Assembly (NCBI GenBank): GCA_028823145.1
Contig: JAPKCA010000006.1
Location: forward strand, 1 to 45,861
Direction: 5' to 3'
Source of the DNA: Flavobacteriales bacterium
Lineage (GTDB): Bacteria; Bacteroidota; Bacteroidia; Flavobacteriales_D; Sanyastnellaceae
DNA length: 45,861 nt
The first letter of the stretch is position 1. Each line of letters starts with the position of its first letter. Shown here one piece after another: positions 26,522-35,783 of the stretch. A model generated the notes under the pieces. That model was not told where the DNA came from. It did not search any database and saw only the letters and a list, made by a program, of their open reading frames with translations. A program made the translations under genes and the position numbers.

Positions 26522-28771
26522 ATGCCAATTATGCAAGCTTCTACAGCCATTGCTACTCTCGAACAAGCGCAAGAAATGGGTTTGACCCCCGCGGAGTTTG
26601 AAGAGATTATTTCCATTATGGGTCGCACACCGAATTTTACGGAGATGTGCATTTATTCGGTTATGTGGAGCGAGCATTGCTCGTATAAAAACTCCATTAA
26701 ATGGCTCAAAACTTTACCGAAAGAAGGGGACCACATGTTGGTCAAAGCGGGAGAGGAAAATGCGGGAATTGTGGATATTGGAGACGGTTTGGGCTGTGCT
26801 TTCAAAATCGAGTCGCACAACCATCCATCGGCATTGGAGCCGTATCAAGGTGCTGCCACGGGAGTTGGAGGAATCAATCGGGACATTTTCACCATGGGTG
26901 CTCGCCCTATTGCTCAGCTCAATAGTTTGAGGTTTGGGAGTTTGGATCATCCCCGAACCAAGTGGTTGCTTGAGGGAGTGGTAAAAGGGATCGGAGATTA
27001 TGGAAACAGTTTTGGTGTGCCCATTGTTGGCGGAGAACTCTTTTTTGATAAGTGTTACCAAGTGAACCCTTTGGTCAATGCCATGTCTGTTGGCATCGTG
27101 GAAACCGATAAAATCATCAGCGCAACGGCAACAGGTGTTGGGAATCCTGTCTACATCGTTGGGTCCGCCACGGGAAAGGATGGTATCCAAGGGGCGTCGT
27201 TCGCATCGAAGGACATCACGGCGGATAGTGCCGAAGATTTGCCTGCGGTGCAGGTCGGTGATCCATTCCAGGAAAAACTTTTGTTGGAAGCCACTCTCGA
27301 GTTGGCTGCGACTGATGCGGTCAGGGGAATGCAGGACATGGGAGCTGCGGGGATTACCTGTTCTACTTCAGAGATGTCCGCTGCAGGGGGTGTAGCTATG
27401 GATGTGTATCTAGATAAGGTTCCTTTGCGTCAGCAGGATATGGAGCCTTTTGAAATCCTGTTAAGCGAGTCCCAAGAACGGATGCTTGTGGTCGTGGATA
27501 AGGGCCAAGAAGCGGTGGTTGAAGGTATTTTCGAAAAGTGGGATTTGCATGCGGTGGAAATCGGTGTCATCACCGAAGGCAACCAACTACGGTACTTTAA
27601 GGATGGGCAATTAATTGCCGAAGTCCCAGGGGATACGTTGATTCTCGGTGGAGGAGCTCCCGTTTACGAAAGGGAATACACGGAGCCTGCGTGGTTTGCT
27701 GAAGCGCAAGCTTGGGATCCGAGTGCTGTGCCCATTCCGGACCTCAGTGAGGTGCTTGAAATCGCAGAAAAACTGATTGAATTGCCCAACATCGCTTCCA
27801 AAAGATGGGTTTGGGAACAATATGACAGCATGGTTGGCACCTTGAACCGCACTACGAACCGACCTTCCGATGCGGCAGTGGTTCGCGTCCGTGGTACAGA
27901 AAAAGCCCTGGCATTGACGGTTGATTGCAATGCGCGATATGTGGAAATGGATCCGGAAATCGGCACGGCCATCGCGGTGGCAGAAGCAGCTCGAAACATC
28001 AGTTGTACCGGTGCCGTGCCAAGCGCGATTACCAATTGCCTCAATTTTGGCAATCCGTATAACCCGGAGGTGTATTGGCAATTCGTGCACGCAATCCAAG
28101 GTATGGGGCGTGCTTGTCGCCATTTCAGCACACCGGTGACAGGAGGCAATGTGAGCTTTTACAATCAATCGGCTCAGCCCGATGGGACGTCAGTTGCGGT
28201 CTTTCCTACTCCGACTATTGGCATGGTGGGGGTGTTGGAGAATCGAAAGGATCATATGTCCTTGGATTTTAAGGAAAAGGGAGAGTTGCTCTTTTTGATG
28301 GGGGAGGTAACGTCATGCATGAATGCATCCGAATACTTGAGCACCATCGTGGGAGTTGATCGTTCGCCGGCACCGTATTTGAATTTGGAAATGGAAGGCA
28401 AAGTGCACGAAGGTGTGCGTACTGCAATTAAGCGGGGTTGTGTCCAGTCTGCGCATGATGTGGCGGATGGCGGATTGTTTGTCACATTGCTTGAGATGGG
28501 AATGCCCCGTGGACTGGGCTTTGATATTGTGACGGATGATGAAATCCGATTGGACGCGTTTTTGTTTGGAGAAGGACAGGGGCGAATCGTAGTTTCTTGT
28601 ACGGAAATGCAGCAAGACACCTTTTTGGATGTCATCGAGGAATTTGATTTGCCGGTTATCCTGCTAGGTCATGTAACCAAAGGAAAGATTGAGGTAGACG
28701 CCAAACCGTTTGGTTTTTGTGCAGAATGGCGGAACACGTATGACAATGCCCTTGCTGAGGAGTTGGCTTAA
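26522..28771 (+). CDS. purL: Phosphoribosylformylglycinamidine synthase subunit PurL (small type)
   Basis: Purine biosynthesis, ATP-dependent conversion of FGAR to FGAM. At 749 residues it is the small PurL, which works with separate PurQ (glutaminase) and PurS; the large fused enzyme is about 1,300. The family motifs SVMWSEHCSYKNS (46-58), ESHNHPSALEPYQGAATGVGG (97-117) and, in the second half, VTGGNVSFYNQ and SAHDVADGGL are intact. Two AIRS-like halves are visible. Neither purQ nor purS is in this window. It heads a rightward unit running to rluD. Confidence 0.97.
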   Translation: MPIMQASTAIATLEQAQEMGLTPAEFEEIISIMGRTPNFTEMCIYSVMWSEHCSYKNSIKWLKTLPKEGDHMLVKAGEENAGIVDIGDGLGCAFKIESHNHPSALEPYQGAATGVGGINRDIFTMGARPIAQLNSLRFGSLDHPRTKWLLEGVVKGIGDYGNSFGVPIVGGELFFDKCYQVNPLVNAMSVGIVETDKIISATATGVGNPVYIVGSATGKDGIQGASFASKDITADSAEDLPAVQVGDPFQEKLLLEATLELAATDAVRGMQDMGAAGITCSTSEMSAAGGVAMDVYLDKVPLRQQDMEPFEILLSESQERMLVVVDKGQEAVVEGIFEKWDLHAVEIGVITEGNQLRYFKDGQLIAEVPGDTLILGGGAPVYEREYTEPAWFAEAQAWDPSAVPIPDLSEVLEIAEKLIELPNIASKRWVWEQYDSMVGTLNRTTNRPSDAAVVRVRGTEKALALTVDCNARYVEMDPEIGTAIAVAEAARNISCTGAVPSAITNCLNFGNPYNPEVYWQFVHAIQGMGRACRHFSTPVTGGNVSFYNQSAQPDGTSVAVFPTPTIGMVGVLENRKDHMSLDFKEKGELLFLMGEVTSCMNASEYLSTIVGVDRSPAPYLNLEMEGKVHEGVRTAIKRGCVQSAHDVADGGLFVTLLEMGMPRGLGFDIVTDDEIRLDAFLFGEGQGRIVVSCTEMQQDTFLDVIEEFDLPVILLGHVTKGKIEVDAKPFGFCAEWRNTYDNALAEELA

Positions 28772-28822
28772 TGAATTTCTGAACCGCATACCAGTAACCG
28801 AATCTTTTCGTTTGAGCAACAG

Positions 28823-29629
28823 ATGAAGCAGTGGATCCAATTCTTCTTTAGTCGATCATTTATTCGAACCATCTTTCGATTGGCTTTTGTCTGGGTTTTG
28901 GTATTGGGTAGCACATGGATTTTCCTTCACTTTTACAGCCGTCATGGGGCATCTCAGAACGTTCCAGAAGTACACGGAACGCTGCTTCAAGAAGCGGAAC
29001 AGGCACTGCTTGCTATGGGTCTAGAAGCGGTGCATCTGGACAGTGTTTACAGTAGGAGTGGACGAGCCTTTGAAGTCATCGAACAAATCCCTCCTGCGGG
29101 ATCGGGAATCAAGTCTGGCCGAAAAGTTTACCTCACCACTTACCGAAGTACCCCACCAGATGAGAAACTATCTGTGATGGAAGGGCAAGACCTGACCATC
29201 GCAAGAATCATATTGGCGAACAAGGGATTTGTCGTTGAAGAACGCGAAGAGCCAAACATCGCTTTGGTTGGAAGGGTGATCCGGTTGGAAGATAGAAGGG
29301 GGCGGCTTTTAAATCCCGAGAGCCGGTTGCCACGCGGCAGTCGGATTCGCCTCATTTCGGGTACAACAACCGATGAAATGGTTCGTATTCCAAATTTGAA
29401 GGGATTAAACTTGGACTCGGCGCGACGCGTTTTGGAGCATTCAAAATTGAGCTTAGGTTTGGTAGAATATGCTGAATCGGTGGAAGATGCCTCAGATTCT
29501 GCTCGGGCCACGATTTTGAACCAACATCTGAAGCCTCGCATGAATCAACGGGTTCCGGCCGGCACGGAATTAGATTTGTACCTTGGACTTCGCGGGGATT
29601 CTAGAGAGCTGTTCCCTTCGCAACATTGA
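28823..29629 (+). CDS. Membrane-anchored protein with three PASTA domains
   Basis: 268 residues. Residues 1-16 are basic and aromatic, a membrane helix lies at about 18-37 (LAFVWVLVLGSTWIFLHFY), and the rest is periplasmic: three PASTA repeats at about 46-112 (VPEVHGTLLQEAEQALLAMG), 113-180 (SVMEGQDLTIARIILANKGF) and 187-258 (IPNLKGLNLDSARRVLEHSK). PASTA domains bind peptidoglycan or muropeptides in PBPs and kinases; here there is no kinase or PBP domain, so it is likely a wall-sensing or scaffold protein of unknown role. It follows purL after 51 bases and precedes a type IX cargo gene. Confidence 0.88.
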   Translation: MKQWIQFFFSRSFIRTIFRLAFVWVLVLGSTWIFLHFYSRHGASQNVPEVHGTLLQEAEQALLAMGLEAVHLDSVYSRSGRAFEVIEQIPPAGSGIKSGRKVYLTTYRSTPPDEKLSVMEGQDLTIARIILANKGFVVEEREEPNIALVGRVIRLEDRRGRLLNPESRLPRGSRIRLISGTTTDEMVRIPNLKGLNLDSARRVLEHSKLSLGLVEYAESVEDASDSARATILNQHLKPRMNQRVPAGTELDLYLGLRGDSRELFPSQH

Positions 29630-29643
29630 ATTTTCAAACGGAC

Positions 29644-31602
29644 ATGAAAGTGACGCTTTTTTTCTCGGATAGAATCCGAATTCAGATGGGAGTTCTCTGC
29701 GCAATGTTATGTGTCGTTGCGGGACAAGCTTGGAGTCAATCTGCGGAATACGAACGTGATTTATGGGTGGTGCCAATGGAGGCGTCCACAAAGGAGATGG
29801 CTCGGCCAGAGTTTGCGTTACAAGTCAACCGAGGGGGAGGCATGAGCTTGCCTTTTTTTGATGATTTTTCAACGCCCTCCATTCCCAATGCATCGGGGGT
29901 TGGTTTTGAAACGTATCATCGTTGGGAAAATGCGTCTGCAAGGATCACACAGACCTTCGCGCTGCTTCCGCCGACAATTGGCGTGGCCACTTTGGATGGT
30001 TTGGACGGGGATGGGTACCCGTATAGTTTTAATGACGTCAACACCTCAGGGTGGGCGGATACGTTGACGTCTTTGCCAATTGCTCTGGGTGGATACTTTC
30101 CAGAATCCAATATTCATTTGATGTTTTATGTTCAAGGGGGAGGGCGAGGCAATGCTCCTGACCCCATGGAGGATGAGTTGGTCTTGGAGTTTAAGTCTAC
30201 GGACGATGTGTCGGGTGAAGATTTCTGGACAGAAGTTTGGTCGACGGACAGTGTGCAAACAGAGACTTTTGAACGGGTGTTTGTTTCTGTTGATGACCCA
30301 GTTTATTTATCGAACGGCTTTCAATTTCGCTTTCGAAATTTTGGAGCGTTAGGCGGCAACGTCGATTTATGGCATTTGGATTATGTGTTTTTAAATGACC
30401 AAATGGACCCGTCAGTCTTTGAAGTTGTAAGTGAGATTGCGTTTTACGAACCCGTAAACACCCTGCTAAGGGACTACACTCGGATGCCGTGGATTCATTT
30501 CCAATCGGATCCCGCATTTTTCATGAGGGATAGTCTGACCACGTTTCAGCGAAACTTGAGCACCACTCAGGCGGACAATATTGAAACAGGATTTACGGTG
30601 GATTATGCCGGGCAAGTTTCAGTCAATGAGAACTTTTTTCAAAACACGAACGTTGCGACAGAGACCTTTTTCACCACAGGGTTTTACGTGGGGGATAACC
30701 CTCAGGGGGATGATTTTGTTTTCGATTCAAGTGTGAATGATTCTTGCGCAATTTTCGATGTGAGCTTTTGGGAGAGCTCAATCGGCATGCTTCATCAGGA
30801 AAAAGTGGGTGTTCCAGACAATGATAGCATAACGTTTCAACAAGTTTTCATCAATGACTACGCATACGATGATGGCTCTGCTGAGAAGGCTTATTCATTG
30901 ACGGCTGCAGGAGGAAAAATAGCCATGCGCTATTCGATTGCTCAACCGGACACGTTGTTGGGATTGGCCATTCATTTCACACCCTATTACACGAACTCAG
31001 ATGTAGAAACGTTTCTATTGAGAGCTTGGGCGGATAGTGCGGGCATTCCGGGAGTAGAATTGGCTGAAAACTACCAATTCCATACCCCACAGTACTTTAC
31101 GGATGGGTATGATCTATTTGCCTACTATGAATATGACCAACCTATTCCTGTGGATGGTTTAGTCCACGTGGGTTTGGTACAGGGAAGTGAAGCGTTCCTC
31201 AATTTCGGATTGGACAAAAACACGAATGCCAATGTGGGTCAGCTGCACTACCAATTGGGTTTGGGAGGGCAATGGAGCGCCTCGGAGATAGCTGGGTCGG
31301 TCATGTTGCGTCCTATTTTAAGGGCAGGAAAGACGGAGACTTGGACGGAGGTGGAGCAGTGGGCCATTGAGGCAGGTGGGGACGCACTTTGGGTCTACCC
31401 CAATCCTTCAAAGTCAGGTGAAGTTTCGGTGGCTGTCACCGTTCCAGGATCCTGGAATTTGTGGGAAATTTCGGGTCGGAGGGTCGCGTCGGGAAATTGG
31501 TTGACAGCCGGTGTGCATCAACTGTCGACTGCGATGTGTGCGCCTGGCATGTATGTTTTGCGAGTAGATGGAGGAGCCACGGCGCGAATATTGATTGAAT
31601 AG
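29644..31602 (+). CDS. Secreted protein with type IX sorting domain
   Basis: 652 residues from the ATG at 29644 (a TTG start at 29626 overlaps the previous stop and is less likely). The N-terminal signal peptide spans about 1-31 (IQMGVLCAMLCVVAGQAWSQ). The body is beta-rich and unassigned: FFDDFSTPSIPN and HLDYVFLND recall carbohydrate-binding or jelly-roll regions. The last about 75 residues are a type-A type IX C-terminal domain: WVYPNPSKSGEVSVAV, WEISGRRVASGNW, then APGMYVLRVDGG and ARILIE. It should cross the outer membrane through the system encoded at 35.8-41.7 kb. It sits between the PASTA gene and rluD with 14-base and 1-base gaps. Confidence 0.88.
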   Translation: MKVTLFFSDRIRIQMGVLCAMLCVVAGQAWSQSAEYERDLWVVPMEASTKEMARPEFALQVNRGGGMSLPFFDDFSTPSIPNASGVGFETYHRWENASARITQTFALLPPTIGVATLDGLDGDGYPYSFNDVNTSGWADTLTSLPIALGGYFPESNIHLMFYVQGGGRGNAPDPMEDELVLEFKSTDDVSGEDFWTEVWSTDSVQTETFERVFVSVDDPVYLSNGFQFRFRNFGALGGNVDLWHLDYVFLNDQMDPSVFEVVSEIAFYEPVNTLLRDYTRMPWIHFQSDPAFFMRDSLTTFQRNLSTTQADNIETGFTVDYAGQVSVNENFFQNTNVATETFFTTGFYVGDNPQGDDFVFDSSVNDSCAIFDVSFWESSIGMLHQEKVGVPDNDSITFQQVFINDYAYDDGSAEKAYSLTAAGGKIAMRYSIAQPDTLLGLAIHFTPYYTNSDVETFLLRAWADSAGIPGVELAENYQFHTPQYFTDGYDLFAYYEYDQPIPVDGLVHVGLVQGSEAFLNFGLDKNTNANVGQLHYQLGLGGQWSASEIAGSVMLRPILRAGKTETWTEVEQWAIEAGGDALWVYPNPSKSGEVSVAVTVPGSWNLWEISGRRVASGNWLTAGVHQLSTAMCAPGMYVLRVDGGATARILIE

Positions 31603-31603
31603 G

Positions 31604-32689
31604 ATGCAAGCAAACGAAATGGAGGATTCGCCTGAGATAGAAGACGAAGGGGCGGAGGAATTATTTGAGCATCATCGGTTGGTAGCCGATTCAGGACAGC
31701 AACCATTGCGCGTGGATAAGTATGTGACCAATTTGGTTGCTCATATGTCACGATCTAAGCTTCAATTAGCTGCGAAATCAGGCTATGTGCGTGTGAATGG
31801 TGAGCCGGTAAAACCCAATTTCAAGGTCAAAGCACATGACGTGGTAACCATCGAGTTGCCCAAGCCGATGCAGACATTTGTGCTGGTTCCTGAACCCATG
31901 GAATTGGAAATCTTGCATGAAGATCAGGAGGTTTTGGTGCTCGTTAAGCCGTCGGGATTGGTAGTCCATCCAGGCAATGGCAATTTCACGGGCACCTTAG
32001 TTCACGGGGTAGCGTGGCACTTGAAGCAGCAGCAATTGGACTTGCCACCCGATACATCATCGCCTAGCCTTGAGCATGCGCCGAACAGGGAGGAGACCAT
32101 TCCACGCCCAGGTTTGATTCATCGATTGGACAAAGACACGACGGGTGTGATGGTCTTGGGTAAAACGGAACAAGCCATGGCAGATTTGAGTCTGCAATTC
32201 TTTGAAAGAACCGTGGATCGGAAATACCTCGCGTTGGTCTGGGGTGACATAGCAGCGGATGGCACCATCGAAGGCCACATTGGACGAAGCAGACGAGACC
32301 GCAAGATTCAAGAGGTGTACGCGGACGGCTCAGAGGGCAAACATGCAACAACGCATTTCAAGGTGTTAGAGCGATTGGGTCCAGTGACCCTCATCGAGTG
32401 CAAGCTTGAAACGGGACGAACACATCAAATTCGTGTCCATTTGCAACACATGGGACATCCGTTGTTCGGTGACAACCAGTATGGAGGGAACAGAGCCGTT
32501 AAAGGAGTATTGGGAGGCAAGTATCAGTCCTTTCTTCACAACTGCTTTCAAATCTTGCCGCGGCAGGCTCTGCATGCGCGATCATTGACGTTTACTCATC
32601 CAGGCACCTCTGCGAGGATGGTCTTTGAAACAGAATTACCGGAGGATTTTCAGCAAATCCTCGAGCGTTGGCGCTCCTATCTGAGTTAA
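31604..32689 (+). CDS. rluD: 23S rRNA pseudouridine synthase RluD-like
   Basis: 361 residues from the ATG at 31604, one base after the previous stop (a TTG at 31595 would overlap it). The N-terminus is acidic (about 1-25), followed by an S4 RNA-binding domain (about 34-90: LRVDKYVTNLVAHMSRSKLQ) and the catalytic domain with HRLDKDTTGVMVLGKT at 173-188, whose Asp176 is the nucleophile, and LETGRTHQIRVHLQHMGHPLFGD. This is the RluA/RluD family, and the S4 domain favours RluD (U1911, U1915, U1917 in helix 69) over RluA. Its TAA is immediately followed by the stop of the convergent gene. Confidence 0.93.
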   Translation: MQANEMEDSPEIEDEGAEELFEHHRLVADSGQQPLRVDKYVTNLVAHMSRSKLQLAAKSGYVRVNGEPVKPNFKVKAHDVVTIELPKPMQTFVLVPEPMELEILHEDQEVLVLVKPSGLVVHPGNGNFTGTLVHGVAWHLKQQQLDLPPDTSSPSLEHAPNREETIPRPGLIHRLDKDTTGVMVLGKTEQAMADLSLQFFERTVDRKYLALVWGDIAADGTIEGHIGRSRRDRKIQEVYADGSEGKHATTHFKVLERLGPVTLIECKLETGRTHQIRVHLQHMGHPLFGDNQYGGNRAVKGVLGGKYQSFLHNCFQILPRQALHARSLTFTHPGTSARMVFETELPEDFQQILERWRSYLS

Positions 32690-33622
32690 TTATTTCCGCT
32701 TGGAAATATGATCCAGTGCACGTTCGAATGAACTCCGAGTATCAATCGACTTGGAGAAGGTGAACTGCAAAGTTCCATAGCTATCGTTGGTCTCTGGGTT
32801 TCCACGGTACGTTCCACCTTCACTGTATTGGTGGTTGCCAACGGTTCCTGAACTCGGATCGTTGATGGCTGAAATCACGTCCACGCTGGTTTGGCTACTA
32901 ATAGCTTCAGCTAACGGAGTTAGCATCGAAGGATCAGCATACATGGAAGAGAGATCATCTAGATAATCGGTAAAGGTGCTTCTCCATGAGGCTTCGAAAC
33001 CAAAGGTCCAGCCATCTCCCATGCCAAATTCAATTCCAAATCCGAGCGGAATAGCGGCAATCAGCGAGGCGTATTCTTCCACTTGACCTTCCGTTCTCAA
33101 CGGACGCAAGTCATAAAAGCGATCTTCCCATTCGTTGTTTGGGTCATTCGTCACCTGGGCTTGCGGATTGTGTAAGACACCATAGACTCCGGTGAAGACA
33201 AAAACATCGAAGGACAATCGACCAGGTCGGGTGAAATCGCGATTGCCTCGGCGGTCAGCGATATGAAGTACAGAGAAGTCTGTTCGGAACCCAAATTCAA
33301 ACATGCGGTTTCGAAAATTCAAATTCCGTGCTCTTCGAGCTGGATCTTCCGCATACGAGTCTTCTTGGCGGATGTGAACGAAGTTGACCTCACCGGAAAT
33401 CCGAATTTTATCATTGGCGGCGTAGCGCAAAAAGACCCCTAAAGCGGGCGAAGTGGTCAGGATATCAGCATCGAGCAGAGATGCCCGGGGGTCGTATTTG
33501 CCTCCGATTTCACCCAGGTAATTGGCCCCTCCAAAATGAAAGCCAGCGGAGAGTGGGGAATTCTGAGCAGTGGCACAAAGGGCCATGCCTGAAAAAACCA
33601 AGGAAAGGGCAAAAGACTTCAT
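32690..33622 (-). CDS. Outer-membrane beta-barrel protein, DUF6089-like
   Basis: 310 residues from the ATG at 33622, which gives a proper signal peptide (MKSFALSLVFSGMALCATAQ); in-frame Met at 33631 and a TTG at 33649 are alternatives. The mature part begins SPLSAGFHFGGANYLGEIGG and continues with FFRYA-type strands, FEFGFRTDFSVLHI, FDVFVFTGVYGVLHNPQA and IPLGFGIEFGMGDGWTFGFE, matching DUF6089-type barrels common in Bacteroidota. Function unknown. It is tail-to-tail with rluD and 77-105 bases downstream of the ABC-F gene on the same strand. Confidence 0.82.
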   Translation of the reverse strand: MKSFALSLVFSGMALCATAQNSPLSAGFHFGGANYLGEIGGKYDPRASLLDADILTTSPALGVFLRYAANDKIRISGEVNFVHIRQEDSYAEDPARRARNLNFRNRMFEFGFRTDFSVLHIADRRGNRDFTRPGRLSFDVFVFTGVYGVLHNPQAQVTNDPNNEWEDRFYDLRPLRTEGQVEEYASLIAAIPLGFGIEFGMGDGWTFGFEASWRSTFTDYLDDLSSMYADPSMLTPLAEAISSQTSVDVISAINDPSSGTVGNHQYSEGGTYRGNPETNDSYGTLQFTFSKSIDTRSSFERALDHISKRK

Positions 33623-33727
33623 GTGCTGCATACGACGAAAATGCGCCAAGGGTTGCAGTATTAAAAGGTCAAAATCGAGGATTTAGCCTGTTTTATAAAC
33701 AGAGGTTATCAACAAAAAACAGAGAGC

Positions 33728-35698
33728 TCAACAATATGCTTCGAGGTCAATTCCGGTCTGAGTCCAAGATTCCAAGGCGACATTTAGCTCGTTTTGAGTG
33801 GCCTCATAACGGTAAGCAAGCTCCGTCAGTTCCTGTCGGGCATTCGGGTCCATTTGCGCAATCTCTTCGTCCATTGATTTGATGAGGGCTTCTTTTTCTT
33901 GGATGGTTCCTTCCAATCGGCCGAGTTGATTCCGAAGCTTTCTCTCCGCTTTGTCACGGGCTTTCCGTTCCGTATAAGAAAGTTCTTCGCTTGCACCTTT
34001 CGCAGAGTTGGGCTGGTCGTTGGTTTTCGCGATTGATTTTTTGGTGATGTGGACGTTATGCGGATTCCCGGCTTCATAGGCGGCGATGCTGGCCGCGTGC
34101 TTTTCGTGCAGGAATGAATGGATGTCACCAATGTATTGTTTCAACCCTTGAGGGGTCACTTCGTAGACCAACTCGGTCAGGTTGGATAAGAAATCACGGT
34201 CGTGTGACACCACGATGAGCGTCCCGTCATACGCTTGCAGTGCTTCTTTCAACACCCCTTTTGCTCGGATATCCAAGTGATTGGTAGGCTCGTCAAGAAT
34301 GAGGAGATTATACGGATGGAGCAATAATTTACAGAGGGCTAACCGGGCTTTTTCTCCCCCTGAAAGCACTTTTACTTTTTTCTCAGCATCGTCCCCGGAG
34401 AATAGGAAAGCCCCCAGAATGCTTCGTAGTTGTTTGCGGATATCCCCAACGGCCACTTCATCCAACGTCTCAAATACCGTCAAGTTGCCGTCCAGCTCTT
34501 CCGCTTGATTTTGGGCGTAATAACCAATGTCCACGTTGTGCCCGATATTCAAATGCCCTTCATAGGATTCGAGTTCAAGGAAAATGCGAGTTAAAGTGGT
34601 TTTGCCAGCGCCGTTCTTTCCGACCAACGCAACTTTTTCTTTACGTGCCAAAATGAAGTCAAGGTTATCGAAGACTTCTAAATCACCAAACCGTTTTTGA
34701 AGTTGACTAGCTTCGATACTCACCTTTCCAGAGCGAGGTGCAGCTGGAAATCGGAATCGAATGTCTGCTTTATCAGATGCGTCGACTTCCAAGCGCTCTA
34801 GCTTGGCAAGTTTTTTAATCAAGGATTGTGCAAATGCAGCTTTGTTCTTCTTCGCGCGAAACTTGTTGATGAGCACTTCGGTTTCTTCGATGTATTTCTG
34901 CTGATTTTTGAAGGCCTGTTCTTGTCTTGCTCGATCTTCTTCCCTCCAGATTTGGTATGCCGTGTACGCTGCTTTGTGATCAAACAACTTCAACGGCGTG
35001 ATTTCAATGGTCCGGGTGGTGAGCTTGTCCAGAAAGGTGCGGTCGTGTGAAATCAGAATGATGGCACTCGGGGATTGCACAAGAAAACTCTCGAGCCATT
35101 CGATGCTTTCAATATCAAGGTGGTTGGTCGGTTCGTCAAGCAGCAACAAGTCCGGACTGCGCAAGAGCAATTTAGCTAGTTCAACACGCATCTTCCATCC
35201 GCCGGAGAATTCGTGCATCTTTCGGCTCATGTCATTGGTGGCAAAACCAAGTCCTTGCAAAATGCGTTGCACTTGTTCTTCTAAACTCGCCCCTCCAAGA
35301 AGATCAATTCGCTCATTGGCATCGGTTAAGTCTTCAATGATCCGGGCGTATTCCAACGACTCATAGTCCTCCCTTTCGCTGAGTTCTTTGGAAAGGTCTT
35401 CGACCCGCTGTTCTAACTCTTTTGCTTCCTCAAATGCGCTGCTAGCTTCTTCTAGGATGGTTGCATCCTCATTGTGGGACATCTCTTGAGGTAGGTAACC
35501 GATTTGGGTGCCCTTGGGCATAGCCATAATCCCTGTGGTGGGTTTGGTTTCACCAGCAATGATTTTCAGCAGAGTAGATTTGCCCGCCCCATTGCGGCCG
35601 ACAAGTCCAACGCGTTCACGTTTCCCAATAAAAAGGTCGAGGCCTTCGAAAAGGGTGCGTTGGCCAAAATGGACGGAGACGTTGGATAGGTTGAGCAT
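33728..35698 (-). CDS. ABC-F family ATPase
   Basis: A soluble twin-ATPase that acts on ribosomes rather than membranes. 656 residues from the ATG at 35698 (MLNLSNVSVHFG); an upstream ATG at 35731 falls inside the terminator tail and is rejected. Two nucleotide-binding domains: Walker A GRNGAGKST (34-42) and GKNGAGKTT (about 355), signature FSGGWKMRVELAKLLL and LSGGEKARLALCKLLL, each with LLLDEPTNHLDI or LILDEPTNHLDI. The interdomain linker near 240-320 is charged and helical, and the C-terminal about 100 residues form a coiled coil, as in Uup-like members. Whether it is housekeeping or antibiotic-protecting cannot be told. A two-hairpin leader precedes it. Confidence 0.95.
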   Translation of the reverse strand: MLNLSNVSVHFGQRTLFEGLDLFIGKRERVGLVGRNGAGKSTLLKIIAGETKPTTGIMAMPKGTQIGYLPQEMSHNEDATILEEASSAFEEAKELEQRVEDLSKELSEREDYESLEYARIIEDLTDANERIDLLGGASLEEQVQRILQGLGFATNDMSRKMHEFSGGWKMRVELAKLLLRSPDLLLLDEPTNHLDIESIEWLESFLVQSPSAIILISHDRTFLDKLTTRTIEITPLKLFDHKAAYTAYQIWREEDRARQEQAFKNQQKYIEETEVLINKFRAKKNKAAFAQSLIKKLAKLERLEVDASDKADIRFRFPAAPRSGKVSIEASQLQKRFGDLEVFDNLDFILARKEKVALVGKNGAGKTTLTRIFLELESYEGHLNIGHNVDIGYYAQNQAEELDGNLTVFETLDEVAVGDIRKQLRSILGAFLFSGDDAEKKVKVLSGGEKARLALCKLLLHPYNLLILDEPTNHLDIRAKGVLKEALQAYDGTLIVVSHDRDFLSNLTELVYEVTPQGLKQYIGDIHSFLHEKHAASIAAYEAGNPHNVHITKKSIAKTNDQPNSAKGASEELSYTERKARDKAERKLRNQLGRLEGTIQEKEALIKSMDEEIAQMDPNARQELTELAYRYEATQNELNVALESWTQTGIDLEAYC

Positions 35699-35714
35699 GA
35701 GAGTCGGCAAAGGT

Positions 35715-35727
35715 CGTTCATTGAACG
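35715..35727. repeat. 13-bp dyad in the ABC-F leader
   Basis: CGTTCATTGAACG is a perfect inverted repeat (6-bp arms around one T) between the gldN terminator and the ABC-F start codon, 17 bases before the ATG. It could be a repressor site; as RNA its loop would be too tight for a stable hairpin. Confidence 0.35.
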
Positions 35728-35731
35728 GCAT

Positions 35732-35762
35732 AAAAAAAGCCGGTCCTTGAGGGACCGGCTTT
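35732..35762 (-). terminator. Strong intrinsic terminator after gldN
   Basis: Read leftward, AAAGCCGGTCC, a 5-base loop, GGACCGGCTTT, then further Ts (seven in all, running through 35732). The 11-bp perfect GC-rich stem and T-tract make a textbook rho-independent terminator for the porP-gldKLMN unit, 21 bases after the gldN stop. It also lies 33 bases before the ABC-F ATG. Confidence 0.92.
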
Positions 35763-35783
35763 CAGAAAAAACGAAAGAAGTGA

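Noticed and set aside
33688-33702. Short inverted repeat CTGTTT-TAT-AAACAG after the ABC-F gene
   Set aside because: Six AT-rich pairs with a three-base loop and no T-tract on the relevant strand; too weak to call a terminator.
35699-35731. Upstream ATG for the ABC-F gene
   Set aside because: The ATG falls directly after the T-tract of the gldN terminator and the added residues are not part of the ABC-F fold.
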